A stretch of DNA of 50,830 bases from Bacteroides sp. (lineage in GTDB: Bacteria > Bacteroidota > Bacteroidia > Bacteroidales > Bacteroidaceae): NCBI GenBank assembly GCA_017992695.1, contig JAGOOC010000019.1, forward strand, positions 1 through 50,830. The letters run 5' to 3'. Positions 16,806-26,640 of the stretch are shown here, one piece after another. Numbering within the stretch: position 1 is the stretch's first letter; every line of letters begins with the position of its first letter. A model generated the notes under the pieces. That model worked only from the letters and a program-made list of their open reading frames with translations, ran no database searches and was not told the origin of the DNA. Position numbers and translations under genes: made by a program.

Positions 16806-18647
16806 TCAATAACCCGGATTCTGATAATAAGTACCACCGCCCTCAAGCGTTGAGGTAAATGTAGTTGAGATGGGACGCAAGGCGTATTCGGGTTTAAAGA
16901 AGCTTGCAAGGTCTGGATGAGTCTCTTCCAAGTAGCTGGCATCTTTGAACATACCCGTGCGTTTCAGGTCATAGAAGCGACAGTACTCTCCGCAAAGCTC
17001 GCGAGCACGCTCATCGAGCACCGTGCGAACGGTGGGTGTGACAGAGAGCTTGATGGCTCCTGCACGCTCGCGCACCTTATTAATATAAGCCATAGCGCTG
17101 GTGCCGTTATTCACATAGATATCGGCTTCGGCAGCGATGAGATAGACTTCGGACATACGCATCATAAACGTAGCATTGAGGTTGCCGTTGCGTTTTTGGC
17201 TAGCATTGGCCACGTAAAAATTGCTACTACGATGCTTGGTAAGCGACGGGTAGAAATATGCGAATAGATTCTCTGCCTTACCATCATCGGTATAGCCTCC
17301 GTTGGGGTGCTGATAGCTGTAGGTCATCTTGATTTTCTTCGTCGCATCGCTATAAAGATCCTTATAATCGACAACAAGATAAGATTTACTCCATTTATCG
17401 GCAGCTTCTGTTTTATAGTCGGCATCCTGGGGCATAATAAACTTTATAGCCAATTGTCCGCTTGCAATCGTCTTGCCTTCAACTGCGCTCTCTTTATCGT
17501 ATTTCTGAACAGTGCCTTTATCCCACGTGTAATTGATATTGGCTTTCCACTCGGTAGCAAACGATTCGCGAAAACGAGGATCAAGGGTTCCATTGGGTTG
17601 CACATAGAGATTGAGCAGATGCTGCGTAGGCATAAACATGCCGGACGGATCGCCCTCATATGTTAAGCGGTAGTTCTGCGTATCGGTGATGGCACCAAAC
17701 TTAAAGACGTTGCAATTGAAATACTCGTTGTTACGATTCAACCGGTAGTTGCCGTTGCTCGATCCGTGTCCGGTAGTTCCGGCAAACCAGCGGTGTTTCC
17801 ACAGGGCTTCTTTGTTTTCATAATTGTTGGCTTCGGCAAACACCTCTTTATAAGTAGGATACATATAGGCTTTGTAAGTAGCCCCACCTGCCTCTGCGTC
17901 ATCCATCAGCATTTTAGCATATTTCAATGCATCAGCTGCGTACTTCTTACCGGCATCATAGGCTACGGTTTGCAAGCAAGCCTTGGCCAAGAACCCTAAT
18001 GCGGCCTTCTTTGTCGGAGTCGAAGTGGTGGAGTGGTCGCCCACTGCCAACCACTCTACGGCATACTGCAAGTCGGGGATGATGACATCCTCATAGACCT
18101 TTAACGGTTCGGTGCGCTCGGGGTGGAAGTTTACCGAAGTAGCCGGTTCGGTGAGCACAGTTACCGCACCAAACTGCTCCACAGCATTAAAGTAATAAAT
18201 GGCACGTAAGAAGCGAGCCTCTGCTATTTTGGCATTGCGAGCAGCCTCTGTTTTGAAAGGTACTTTGTGTGCCAAAGAGATGGCCAGGTTGCAAGCACCC
18301 AATCCGTCATACGTTCCGTTCCACCAGTTATTAATATAGGTTGTATTGGGAGCTGCGTTGGCGTAAAACCAGAACCACTGTGTCCATGAGTTCGACTTAT
18401 TGGCTTGGTACGTCCAAAGATCGGTATTTCCTTCGGTCAATGTCATCCAGTTATCGGTGCCATAAAAATAGCGCTGCATGGCGAAATGGCACTGATTGAC
18501 CAAGGTTTGATAACTCTCTTCGGTAGTGGCCATGGCATCCATAGTAAAGCCACCGGGATTATCCTCTTCCAATGAACACGACTGAAAGTTGACAACTGCA
18601 GCAAAGAGCGCAGAAGCGAATGCGATTGTTTTTATTTTATTTTTCAT
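16806..18647 (-). CDS. SusD/RagB family nutrient-binding outer-membrane lipoprotein
   Basis: A 613-residue SusD-like surface lipoprotein that forms the lid over its SusC partner and captures oligosaccharides or peptides. The signal peptide ends in the lipobox NFQSC (Cys 24). The helical TPR-like core is recognisable through ARFLRAIYYFNAVEQFGAVTV, LGFLAKACLQTVAYDAGKKYA, and the C-terminal MRMSEVYLIAAEADIYVNNG plus ERARELCGEYCRFYDLKRTGMF signature. It starts 17 bases after susC. No glycoside hydrolase or regulator accompanies the pair, so the ligand cannot be inferred. Confidence 0.95.
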   Translation of the reverse strand: MKNKIKTIAFASALFAAVVNFQSCSLEEDNPGGFTMDAMATTEESYQTLVNQCHFAMQRYFYGTDNWMTLTEGNTDLWTYQANKSNSWTQWFWFYANAAPNTTYINNWWNGTYDGLGACNLAISLAHKVPFKTEAARNAKIAEARFLRAIYYFNAVEQFGAVTVLTEPATSVNFHPERTEPLKVYEDVIIPDLQYAVEWLAVGDHSTTSTPTKKAALGFLAKACLQTVAYDAGKKYAADALKYAKMLMDDAEAGGATYKAYMYPTYKEVFAEANNYENKEALWKHRWFAGTTGHGSSNGNYRLNRNNEYFNCNVFKFGAITDTQNYRLTYEGDPSGMFMPTQHLLNLYVQPNGTLDPRFRESFATEWKANINYTWDKGTVQKYDKESAVEGKTIASGQLAIKFIMPQDADYKTEAADKWSKSYLVVDYKDLYSDATKKIKMTYSYQHPNGGYTDDGKAENLFAYFYPSLTKHRSSNFYVANASQKRNGNLNATFMMRMSEVYLIAAEADIYVNNGTSAMAYINKVRERAGAIKLSVTPTVRTVLDERARELCGEYCRFYDLKRTGMFKDASYLEETHPDLASFFKPEYALRPISTTFTSTLEGGGTYYQNPGY

Positions 18648-18664
18648 ATCAATAATCTACTCAA

Positions 18665-21600
18665 TTAAAACGTAAGGTTTACACCGAAAACAAACTGGCG
18701 ATACAAAGGAAAAGCATCCGAACCATTGGTCTCGGGATCGGTACCTCTCAACTGCTCATCTTTCACATACAAGAACGGATTATAAGCAGTGGCATAAATG
18801 CGGCACTTCTCCATCAATGCTTTGTTCGAAATGGATTTAGGCAGTGTGTATCCCAAGGTAATGTTCTTTACTTTAATAAACGAACCGTCGCGATAGGTCA
18901 ATGCTGACATCACGTTGCTTTGTTCGCTGTTGCTACCCGGTACAGGGTAGTATGCATGTTGATTATCGACCGTCCAGTAGTCGACCCCTGAAGGTTGGTT
19001 GGTAGAGGTTCCGTCTTTGGCAGTATACCAGCCCAATAGGTTGCTTGTAATCGTCTGTCCGTAACGAGCCATCACAAAGCAGGTCAAATCAAGGCTTTTG
19101 TAAGTCAACGTGTTGTTTAATCCTACAATCACATCGGGGTTGGCGTGTCCAAGAATCTGACGGTCGTACTCACTGTATTTATGTACGCCCCCATCTCCAT
19201 CCTTATCAAGGGTTTCAATCATCACGAAGCCGGGTTTTACACCATATTTCTTCAACTCCTCATCGGGTGTGTTTGTTCCCCAAATGCCAAGGTACTTATA
19301 TCCGTAGATAGAGCGTATCGGCGATCCGATGAAGAGATTCTCTTTGATGATATCGCCGCTGGGAAGCGATTCGATTTTCTCTGTTCCCCATGTAACCGAC
19401 AGGGTGGTGTTCCAGTTAAAGTCTTTCGTCTTCAGGGTATGGGTATTGATGGTAAATTCGACTCCTTGGTTGCTTGTTTCGGCCAGATTCTCCCAGCTGC
19501 TCAGTGGAGAGCCCCAACCGGTAACGCCCGAAGTAATAGGCATGGTGCGTTTAAACAGCAGCCCTTTGGTACGGGTATTGAAATACTCAATAGAGCCATC
19601 GATGCGACCATTTAAAAAGCCGAAGTCAAGACCATAGTTCCAGTTGTATGACTTTTCCCAACCCAGCACATCATTACCATACGTTCCCGTATACTGTGTA
19701 AATGGAACCAAATTTCCACCGATGCTCACCCCATTGCCCGAATAAGCATAAGCATTGGTAGCCGTGCTGTAAGCATCTACCCCACCCGAGTTTCCGGTAA
19801 CACCGTATCCCAAGCGAAGCTTCAAATTACTAAGCCAGTTGTGGGTTCCTTCCATAAAAGCTTCATCAGACACACGCCACGCTAAAGCAGCGGCAGGGAA
19901 ACTATCCCATTTATGCTCGCTGGCAAACCACGAAACACCGTCCCAACGATTCGATACATTGAGCAGGTATTTGCCTTTGAACGCATAGTTCAAACGGAAA
20001 GCGTATGACATCTTTTGTGTTTGAGCAAAATCGGACTCCACGTGTTGTGAGGTAGCTGAGTTCAATCGCCAGAAAGTCCAAGCATCCAAATTTTGTCCGC
20101 TACCGGCTGCCATGTTGCTTTCATTCTGGTTGTGTGCCCAAGAAGAGATCAGCGTAGCACCTACACTGTGATCATTGGCAAGGGTTGTATTGTAATTCAA
20201 CACATTCTCCCAAGTATAACCACGCGTATATGCATTGGTTATAGAGGCGTGTGGAGAACCGGCATACGACGGGCGATTGGCATTGGCCTGCTTCCCCCAA
20301 TATTGTCCTTGGCGCGAATTATTCAGCGTACCGCTAATGATGCTTTTAAACGTGAACCCCTTGAGCGGTGCCAGTTCAACATAGCCATTCACGTTCATAT
20401 AGGTTCGCTTTGTATTGTCTACAAATTGATTCTTGATGTAATCTCCCAATGGAGAGTATTCATTGAGTGCATACTCATGAATAATTTCTCCGTTTTCGTC
20501 ATAAGCATTGCCCAACGGAAAAGCAGAGAGTGCACGCGTAAAGGTATTCTTCACACCACTGTTTTGGTCGGTATACGTCAAGTTAGAAGTAAACCCAACC
20601 TTGGCCCATTGAAAAATTTCCTGATCGATATTCAAGCGCATCGCATACCGGTTGAGGTTATCGTTTTTCAACAAGCCCTCTTCTTTATTATAAGATACCG
20701 ATGAGAATATCTTTGTCTTTTCACCACCTCCGGTAACCGACATGCTGTATTTTTGAGTAGTGGCCGTGTTTCCTGCAGCTTCATCCACCCAGTCGATCCA
20801 TTTGCCATCGCTGTAGGCAGCCAGCTTGTCGGCATCCGAAAGAATCGACGACATATCGGCAGGGTATTGTCCGTTTTTGTATTTATAAGCTTCGCGCTGA
20901 TAATTGGTCCACTCATCACCGATCATTCCATGGAAATAGTTAGGTGTGCCGCTAAAACCATAATAGGCATCGAAGTTGACGGTTGCTTTACCCTCTTTCC
21001 CACGTTTGGTAGTGATGATAACCACACCATTGGCACCGGCAGAACCGTAAATAGCAGTCGAAGAAGCATCTTTCAACACGTCAATCGATTCAATATCCGA
21101 TGGATTAATCTGATTGTAGCTTCCGGGGATGCCATCAATAATAAACAGTGGAGTGTTACTCCCATAGATAGAACGGGCGCCACGCAGCAAAATAGTGACA
21201 TCTTCGCCCACCTTACCACTTGTTTTCATGATATCCATACCCGCTACCTTTCCTTGCAAAGCTTCCATCACATTGCTGGTAGGTGCTACTACTACATCTT
21301 GGTTTTTCATAGAGGTAACTGCTCCGGTCAAGTCGCGCTTCTTCACCGTACCATAACCAATAACGACTACTTCATCTAGTGTCTTTGTATCCGGCTCGAG
21401 TTTTACGATCAATGAGGTTTGATTACCTATCACCACGGTTTGATTCTTATATCCGATATAAGAGACAACCAGTTCTTTTTGCCCGGCAGAGATATCGATG
21501 GTAAACTGACCATCTAAATTAGTAATTGTTCCGGTAGAGGTTCCTTTTACCAGCACCGAGACACCAATCAACGGATCTCCTGCTTCGTCAACAACAGTTC

Positions 21601-21772
21601 CACTTACCTTTTTTTGTTGTTCTGTCATCCAAGTGCTTGCAACACCTGGTGTTACCTCATCGGCTTGAGCAAACGAAGAAAAAGACGAACACAGCGCTAT
21701 GCTGAGCCCAAAAATTAGCGAGGTGCGTCTGTGCCGAGCCCCAAACGTTTCAATCAACGTGTAATTTTTCAT
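18665..21772 (-). CDS. SusC/RagA family TonB-linked outer-membrane transporter
   Basis: A 1035-residue TonB-dependent receptor. After the signal peptide (through FSSFAQA) come a carboxypeptidase-regulatory-like domain (KVSGTVVDEAGDPLIGVSVL, about 55-125), the SusC linker DEVVVIGYGTVKKRDLTGA, a plug domain (about 140-260, with GNGVVIITTKRG-like ending) and a 22-strand barrel ending in the BAM signal FGVNLTF. The start at 21772 gives a proper signal peptide; an in-frame ATG at 21820 only adds a hydrophobic upstream segment. Forms the import channel with the adjacent SusD. No anti-sigma-interaction N-terminal extension is present, so ECF-sigma control is not indicated. Confidence 0.95.
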   Translation of the reverse strand: MKNYTLIETFGARHRRTSLIFGLSIALCSSFSSFAQADEVTPGVASTWMTEQQKKVSGTVVDEAGDPLIGVSVLVKGTSTGTITNLDGQFTIDISAGQKELVVSYIGYKNQTVVIGNQTSLIVKLEPDTKTLDEVVVIGYGTVKKRDLTGAVTSMKNQDVVVAPTSNVMEALQGKVAGMDIMKTSGKVGEDVTILLRGARSIYGSNTPLFIIDGIPGSYNQINPSDIESIDVLKDASSTAIYGSAGANGVVIITTKRGKEGKATVNFDAYYGFSGTPNYFHGMIGDEWTNYQREAYKYKNGQYPADMSSILSDADKLAAYSDGKWIDWVDEAAGNTATTQKYSMSVTGGGEKTKIFSSVSYNKEEGLLKNDNLNRYAMRLNIDQEIFQWAKVGFTSNLTYTDQNSGVKNTFTRALSAFPLGNAYDENGEIIHEYALNEYSPLGDYIKNQFVDNTKRTYMNVNGYVELAPLKGFTFKSIISGTLNNSRQGQYWGKQANANRPSYAGSPHASITNAYTRGYTWENVLNYNTTLANDHSVGATLISSWAHNQNESNMAAGSGQNLDAWTFWRLNSATSQHVESDFAQTQKMSYAFRLNYAFKGKYLLNVSNRWDGVSWFASEHKWDSFPAAALAWRVSDEAFMEGTHNWLSNLKLRLGYGVTGNSGGVDAYSTATNAYAYSGNGVSIGGNLVPFTQYTGTYGNDVLGWEKSYNWNYGLDFGFLNGRIDGSIEYFNTRTKGLLFKRTMPITSGVTGWGSPLSSWENLAETSNQGVEFTINTHTLKTKDFNWNTTLSVTWGTEKIESLPSGDIIKENLFIGSPIRSIYGYKYLGIWGTNTPDEELKKYGVKPGFVMIETLDKDGDGGVHKYSEYDRQILGHANPDVIVGLNNTLTYKSLDLTCFVMARYGQTITSNLLGWYTAKDGTSTNQPSGVDYWTVDNQHAYYPVPGSNSEQSNVMSALTYRDGSFIKVKNITLGYTLPKSISNKALMEKCRIYATAYNPFLYVKDEQLRGTDPETNGSDAFPLYRQFVFGVNLTF

Positions 21773-21970
21773 CTGTTCTAAAGTTACTTTAAGTGTTAAT
21801 ACATACAAATTCATAATCATTGATTAAAATTCAGAATGATATAAGATTATTGCTAAGATAAGACTAATCAGATCCAAAATCGTACTCACCTTACCGTGAA
21901 AAAAAGCGCAAAGAACAGAATTAAGAACAAACTATCCATGGCTTTACCAATAAAATTTTCTTTCTTCTTA

Positions 21971-21999
21971 TTGAAAGTGAAATAAAAAGTGTAAATTTG
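21971..21999 (+). promoter_or_regulatory. Promoter of the GNAT/FemAB-like gene
   Basis: TTG (21971-21973), 18 bases, then TAAATTTG (21992-21999). The box ends 7 bases before the ATG at 22007, implying a very short leader. Confidence 0.6.
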
Positions 22000-22006
22000 T
22001 AGCAAG

Positions 22007-22990
22007 ATGCCATTAAAACTAACCACATATTATCGTGGAAGTGAAATACCCGAATTGCCTGGGTGCAACACATTTCACTCCAAAGAGTTGTTTCAAACCT
22101 ACGAAGCCACTCCGGGCTATACCCCTTTGCTCGTAGTGGCATCAATAAACGGAAAAGTAGTGGCTAAACTATTGGCAGCATCGCAAAACAACCGACGATA
22201 CTTTCCGCCCTCAATGGTGAAACAATGCGTGGTTTACGGCACCGGCGAATACCTAGATGAAACGATAGACAAAGAGGCCATCTTCGGAGAGATGCTGGAG
22301 CATATGACTACCGAAATGCTGCGTCATTCCTTCTTGATAGAATTTCGAAACCTGGAGAACGCCATGTTTGGCTATAAGAGCTTTCGGCAAAACAATTATT
22401 TCCCCGTGAACTGGCTGCGGGTAAGAAACTCACTACACAGCATCCGCACGGTCGAAGAGCACTTCAGCCTATCGCGCATCAGGCAAATCAAGAAAGGCCT
22501 GAAAAATGGAGCAACAGTCGAAGAAGCACATACGATTGAAGAGATACGGGGGTTCTCAAAGATGTTGCACCATGTTTACGCTTCACACATCCGCAAGTAC
22601 TTTCCTAACATCGAGTTTTTTCGTCACATGGACAACTTGTTAATTCAGAAAAATCAAGGAAGGATATTTACAATAAAGCATAAAAACAAGATCATCGGAG
22701 GGTCATCATGTATCTATTCGGGCGGCAATGCTTACCTCTGGTTCTCGGGTGGTATGCGCAAAAGCTATGCCGCTCAAAACCCTGGTGTGCTAGCCGTTTG
22801 GGCTGCATTGAAAGATGCTCACGAACGGGGATACCAGCATTTGGAGTTTATGGACGTAGGATTGCCCTTCAAAAGGCACGGCTACCGCGAGTTTGTTCTT
22901 CGATTTGGAGGAAAACAGAGCAGCACGCGCCGCTGGTTCCGCTTTCGTTGGGAGTGGCTAAACAAATTATTTACGCGTATATACGTTTAA
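22007..22990 (+). CDS. GNAT/FemAB-like acetyltransferase-type protein
   Basis: A 327-residue soluble protein whose C-terminal half (residues ~150-310) resembles the GNAT fold of FemAB/BioF2-like proteins: a helix with RIRQIKKGLKNG, the strand IFTIKHKNKIIGGSSCIYSGG, then AAQNPGVLAVWAALKDAHERGYQHLEFMDVG. In this superfamily such proteins transfer acyl or aminoacyl groups, often during envelope or peptidoglycan synthesis. No substrate can be assigned. It is divergent from susC, 234 bases away, and has its own promoter. Alternative: a catalytically inactive GNAT relative. Confidence 0.65.
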   Translation: MPLKLTTYYRGSEIPELPGCNTFHSKELFQTYEATPGYTPLLVVASINGKVVAKLLAASQNNRRYFPPSMVKQCVVYGTGEYLDETIDKEAIFGEMLEHMTTEMLRHSFLIEFRNLENAMFGYKSFRQNNYFPVNWLRVRNSLHSIRTVEEHFSLSRIRQIKKGLKNGATVEEAHTIEEIRGFSKMLHHVYASHIRKYFPNIEFFRHMDNLLIQKNQGRIFTIKHKNKIIGGSSCIYSGGNAYLWFSGGMRKSYAAQNPGVLAVWAALKDAHERGYQHLEFMDVGLPFKRHGYREFVLRFGGKQSSTRRWFRFRWEWLNKLFTRIYV

Positions 22991-23114
22991 CGAAGTATAA
23001 AATAAACGGATAATTAAATGCAGAAATATTTCTTTATTATGCAATTATTGCCTTTCTTTGTACTGTTTTTGACCCTTTGAAACATATTTAACATTAAAAT
23101 AAAAGTATATAGTT

Positions 23115-23519
23115 ATGAAGATTTCACACATTGAGCACCTCGGAATCGCTGTAAAAAGCATTGAAGAGGCTCTTCCTTATTATGAAAACGTATTAGGTTT
23201 GAAGTGCTACAATATTGAAACTGTAGAAGACCAAAAAGTTAGAACAGCTTTCTTTAAAGTAGGTGATACTAAAATAGAACTGCTTGAGGCAACGTCTGAA
23301 GACAGCACTATCGCTAAGTTTATCGAAAACAAAGGAGTGGGTGTTCATCACATCGCGTTCGCCGTAGAAGGCGGATTGGCCAATGCGTTGGTAGAACTTG
23401 AAGCCAAAGAAATTCGTTTAATCGACAAAGCACCTCGCAAGGGAGCCGAAGGGTTAAACATCGCTTTTCTGCATCCTAAATCGACTTTGGGCGTACTAAC
23501 AGAACTATGTGAACACTAA
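23115..23519 (+). CDS. mce: Methylmalonyl-CoA epimerase
   Basis: A 134-residue vicinal-oxygen-chelate enzyme interconverting (R)- and (S)-methylmalonyl-CoA in the succinate-propionate pathway. Likely metal ligands are H8 (HIEHLGIAV), H79 (GVGVHHIAFAV) and E130 (TELCEH). Length is typical. The decarboxylase subunits that consume its product follow directly, beginning 87 bases downstream, which supports the assignment strongly. Confidence 0.95.
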   Translation: MKISHIEHLGIAVKSIEEALPYYENVLGLKCYNIETVEDQKVRTAFFKVGDTKIELLEATSEDSTIAKFIENKGVGVHHIAFAVEGGLANALVELEAKEIRLIDKAPRKGAEGLNIAFLHPKSTLGVLTELCEH

Positions 23520-23606
23520 ATCAATGTGCCGCTAGGACAATAGCTCTCTACGAACCATTGACCTGGGACAACATTACAAATATTAATTTTTAAAATAAAA
23601 AAATTC

Positions 23607-25160
23607 ATGAGTAACCAGCTTGAAAAAGTAAAAGAGCTTATTGAACTTCGTGCTCAAGCTCGTTTAGGTGGTGGCGAAAAGGCTATTGCAAAGCAACACG
23701 CCAAAGGCAAATATACAGCCCGCGAGCGCATAGCCCAACTGCTTGATGAGGGCAGTTTCGAAGAGATGGATATGTTTGTACAACACAGATGTACCAACTT
23801 CGGTCAGGACAAGAAATTTTATCTGGGTGATGGTGTCGTAACAGGTTACGGTACGATCGAAGGAAGATTAGTATACGTTTTTGCACAGGATTTCACAGTA
23901 TGGGGTGGTTCTTTGTCAGAAACCATGGCACAAAAGATTTGCAAAGTAATGGATCAGGCCATGAAAATGGGTGCACCTTGCATTGGTATCAATGACTCGG
24001 GTGGCGCACGTATCCAAGAAGGTATCAACGCTTTGGCCGGATATGCCGAAATTTTCCAACGCAACATCATGGCTTCGGGCGTGATTCCTCAAATTTCAGG
24101 TATCTTCGGTCCGTGTGCCGGTGGTGCTGTTTACTCTCCGGCGTTGACTGACTTTACGCTCATGACCGAAGGTACATCTTATATGTTCCTTACCGGACCT
24201 GCAGTAGTAAAAACAGTAACCGGCGAAGATGTTTCGCAAGAAGACCTCGGCGGTGCAAGCGTTCACGCTTCTAAATCGGGGGTAACTCACTTCACCGCTT
24301 CAACCGGAGAAGAAGGGTTGTCAATCATCCGCAAACTGCTCAGCTTTCTCCCTCAAAACAACCTCGAAGAAGCTCCTTCCATCAGCTGTAGCGACCCCAT
24401 CGACCGTCTGGACGATTCATTGAATGACATTATCCCCGACAGCCCCAACAAACCATATGACATGTACGAAGTGATTGGTGCGATCGTTGACAACGGGGAG
24501 TTTCTCGAAGTTCAAAAAGACTACGCCAGAAACATCATTATCGGGTTTACCCGTTTCAATGGTCAGTCGGTAGGTTTGGTGGCTAACCAGCCTAAGTTCC
24601 TTGCCGGGGTACTTGACAGCAATGCTTCGCGCAAGGCAGCTCGCTTTGTTCGTTTCTGCGATGCGTTCAACATTCCTTTGGTAACCTTGGTCGATGTTCC
24701 GGGATTCCTTCCGGGTACAGGTCAGGAGTATAATGGTGTTATCCTACACGGTGCTAAATTACTTTATGCTTACGGTGAAGCCACTGTGCCTAAAGTAACG
24801 GTTACACTGCGCAAATCATACGGTGGTTCACACATCGTGATGAGCTGTAAGCAACTGCGTGGCGACATGAACTATGCATGGCCAACAGCAGAAATTGCTG
24901 TAATGGGTGGTGCAGGTGCAGTAGCTGTATTGTATGCTAAAGAGTCTAAGGATGCTCCCGATCCGGCTGCATTCATGGCCGAGAAAGAGGATGAGTACAC
25001 CAAGCTGTTTGCTAACCCCTATAACGCTGCGAAATATGGTTATATCGATGATGTAATCGAACCCAGAAATACCCGCTTCCGCATCATTCGTGCCTTGCAA
25101 CAATTACAGACTAAGAAGTTAACGAATCCGGCTAAGAAGCACGGTAATATTCCATTGTAA
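23607..25160 (+). CDS. mmdA: Methylmalonyl-CoA decarboxylase alpha subunit (carboxyltransferase)
   Basis: A 517-residue biotin-dependent carboxyltransferase. It moves CO2 from (S)-methylmalonyl-CoA to biotin on the carrier subunit, yielding propionyl-CoA. Two crotonase-fold halves are visible, with oxyanion-hole loops NDSGGARIQEG (129-139) and GPCAGGAVYSPALTDF in the first half, and VDVPGFLPGTGQEY and SYGGSHIVMSCKQL in the second. Sequence alone overlaps with propionyl-CoA carboxylase beta chains, but the following OadG-like, biotin-carrier and OadB-like genes point to the sodium-pumping decarboxylase. Confidence 0.93.
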   Translation: MSNQLEKVKELIELRAQARLGGGEKAIAKQHAKGKYTARERIAQLLDEGSFEEMDMFVQHRCTNFGQDKKFYLGDGVVTGYGTIEGRLVYVFAQDFTVWGGSLSETMAQKICKVMDQAMKMGAPCIGINDSGGARIQEGINALAGYAEIFQRNIMASGVIPQISGIFGPCAGGAVYSPALTDFTLMTEGTSYMFLTGPAVVKTVTGEDVSQEDLGGASVHASKSGVTHFTASTGEEGLSIIRKLLSFLPQNNLEEAPSISCSDPIDRLDDSLNDIIPDSPNKPYDMYEVIGAIVDNGEFLEVQKDYARNIIIGFTRFNGQSVGLVANQPKFLAGVLDSNASRKAARFVRFCDAFNIPLVTLVDVPGFLPGTGQEYNGVILHGAKLLYAYGEATVPKVTVTLRKSYGGSHIVMSCKQLRGDMNYAWPTAEIAVMGGAGAVAVLYAKESKDAPDPAAFMAEKEDEYTKLFANPYNAAKYGYIDDVIEPRNTRFRIIRALQQLQTKKLTNPAKKHGNIPL

Positions 25161-25183
25161 CAACAATAACGAACAAAAATGTT

Positions 25184-26182
25184 ATGAATAAAAAAAATAT
25201 AGGAATACTTATCGTTCTGTTCATGTTCGTATGCGGAAGCGCATACGGACAGGGGGCAAAAAGTCTGGTTATCAACGAGATATTGACATCGAACACAGAG
25301 GGTTACCAAGACGATTATGGTAAACATAATGCTTGGATAGAGATATTCAATAACTCCTTTGCGACCGTTGACATCAGAAGCTGCTACCTAACGAACGATA
25401 AACGAGTTCTGAACCCAAACCTCAGTGTAGAGGAACGGGTAAGTATGATGTACCCTATCCCCAAAGGAGACGTACTGACAAAGATTGCTCCGCGTCAACA
25501 CCTTCTTTTTTGGGCTGATGGTTTGCCACAGCGCGGTACGTTTCATTTAAGCTTTACGCTGGATCCGACACAAGAGAACTGGATTGCGTTGTATGACGCA
25601 AACGGCACCACGCTGCTCGATCAGATTACCGTTCCGCCGCTGACTCCCAATGCTTCGTATGCATTGAAAGAGGACGGCAAACGTTTTCCGTTCAACAGCA
25701 AGAAAATTGCTGAAGTACCCATGAGCCAATTAACAACGATGTGGGAAGTGAAAGACGGAAGCAACGGTAAGTATGTAACACCAAGCACCAATAACGTAAC
25801 GCTTGACAAAAACGAAAAGGTTGATAAATTCCGTAGATTAGACTCAAGTGGCATCGGTATGTCTATCATTGCCATGGGCGTTGTATTTTCGGGTCTGATC
25901 TTGCTTTACATCTCGTTCCGTATAGTAGGTGGCCTTGGGCTGATGTTGGCGAAGAGAAACGCCATGAAGGCACGGGGTATTACCGACAAGAAAGAGGCGA
26001 AAGAAAAAGCGATCGGAACAGAATCGGGAGAGGTATTTGCAGCCATTGCTATGGCACTGCACGAATGCCAAGACCGTGTGCACGATATCGAAGACACTAT
26101 CCTGACGATCAATAAGGTGAAACGTAACTATTCACCCTGGAGCTCAAAGATATACACACTGCGTCAAGATCCTAAACGATAA
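25184..26182 (+). CDS. Lamin-tail domain/OadG fusion, decarboxylase accessory subunit
   Basis: A 332-residue protein joining two modules. Residues 1-23 are a signal peptide. Residues ~26-165 resemble a lamin-tail domain, an Ig-like fold (SLVINEILTSN, then WIEIFNNS, then LTNDKRV; later LLFWADG and HLSFTLD). A single membrane helix at about 224-247 (GMSIIAMGVVFSGLILLYIS) followed by a charged cytoplasmic tail corresponds to OadG/MmdD, the small subunit that assembles Na+-pumping decarboxylases. OadG alone is usually under 100 residues; here it carries an exported domain. Position between mmdA and the biotin carrier supports the subunit role. Confidence 0.82.
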   Translation: MNKKNIGILIVLFMFVCGSAYGQGAKSLVINEILTSNTEGYQDDYGKHNAWIEIFNNSFATVDIRSCYLTNDKRVLNPNLSVEERVSMMYPIPKGDVLTKIAPRQHLLFWADGLPQRGTFHLSFTLDPTQENWIALYDANGTTLLDQITVPPLTPNASYALKEDGKRFPFNSKKIAEVPMSQLTTMWEVKDGSNGKYVTPSTNNVTLDKNEKVDKFRRLDSSGIGMSIIAMGVVFSGLILLYISFRIVGGLGLMLAKRNAMKARGITDKKEAKEKAIGTESGEVFAAIAMALHECQDRVHDIEDTILTINKVKRNYSPWSSKIYTLRQDPKR

Positions 26183-26207
26183 ATCAACCTTTTAAATTAA
26201 AATCAAG

Positions 26208-26636
26208 ATGAAACAGTATAAATATAAAATCAATGGTAACCTCTACAGTGTCACTGTTAACAATATAGAAGACAACGTGGCACGCGTAGAAGTAAACGGT
26301 ACTCCCTATAATGTGGAGATGGAGAAAACGGTACAAGCCGCTAAAACAGTAGTTCGCCCGGCAGCAGCTCCCAAAAGCGAAACGGGTGCACCGGTTGTGG
26401 CGCGCCCCACCACAAGCTCATCAAAGAGCGCTGTAAAATCTCCACTTCCCGGACTTATCCTCGACATTAGAGTCAAAGAGGGTGATACAGTGAAAAAAGG
26501 ACAAGTTATCCTCATCCTCGAAGCAATGAAGATGGAGAATAACATCAATGCCGACAAAGACGGTGTTGTTTCGGCAGTTAAAGTAAATAAAGGTGATTCT
26601 GTACTTGAAGGAACAGATCTAATCATAATCGAATAG
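26208..26636 (+). CDS. mmdC: Biotin carboxyl-carrier subunit of methylmalonyl-CoA decarboxylase
   Basis: A 142-residue biotin/lipoyl carrier protein. The C-terminal beta-barrel (about 75-142) has the biotinylation motif EAMKMEN with K108 as the modified lysine. A Pro/Ala/Ser-rich flexible linker (50-75) joins it to an N-terminal segment that binds the complex. It shuttles carboxyl groups between MmdA and the membrane beta subunit, which follows 4 bases after its stop codon. Confidence 0.95.
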   Translation: MKQYKYKINGNLYSVTVNNIEDNVARVEVNGTPYNVEMEKTVQAAKTVVRPAAAPKSETGAPVVARPTTSSSKSAVKSPLPGLILDIRVKEGDTVKKGQVILILEAMKMENNINADKDGVVSAVKVNKGDSVLEGTDLIIIE

Positions 26637-26640
26637 TCGT

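Noticed and set aside
22991-23114. Cobalamin or other riboswitch before the propionate cluster
   Set aside because: The region is only 124 A/T-rich bases with no conserved box or convincing structure.
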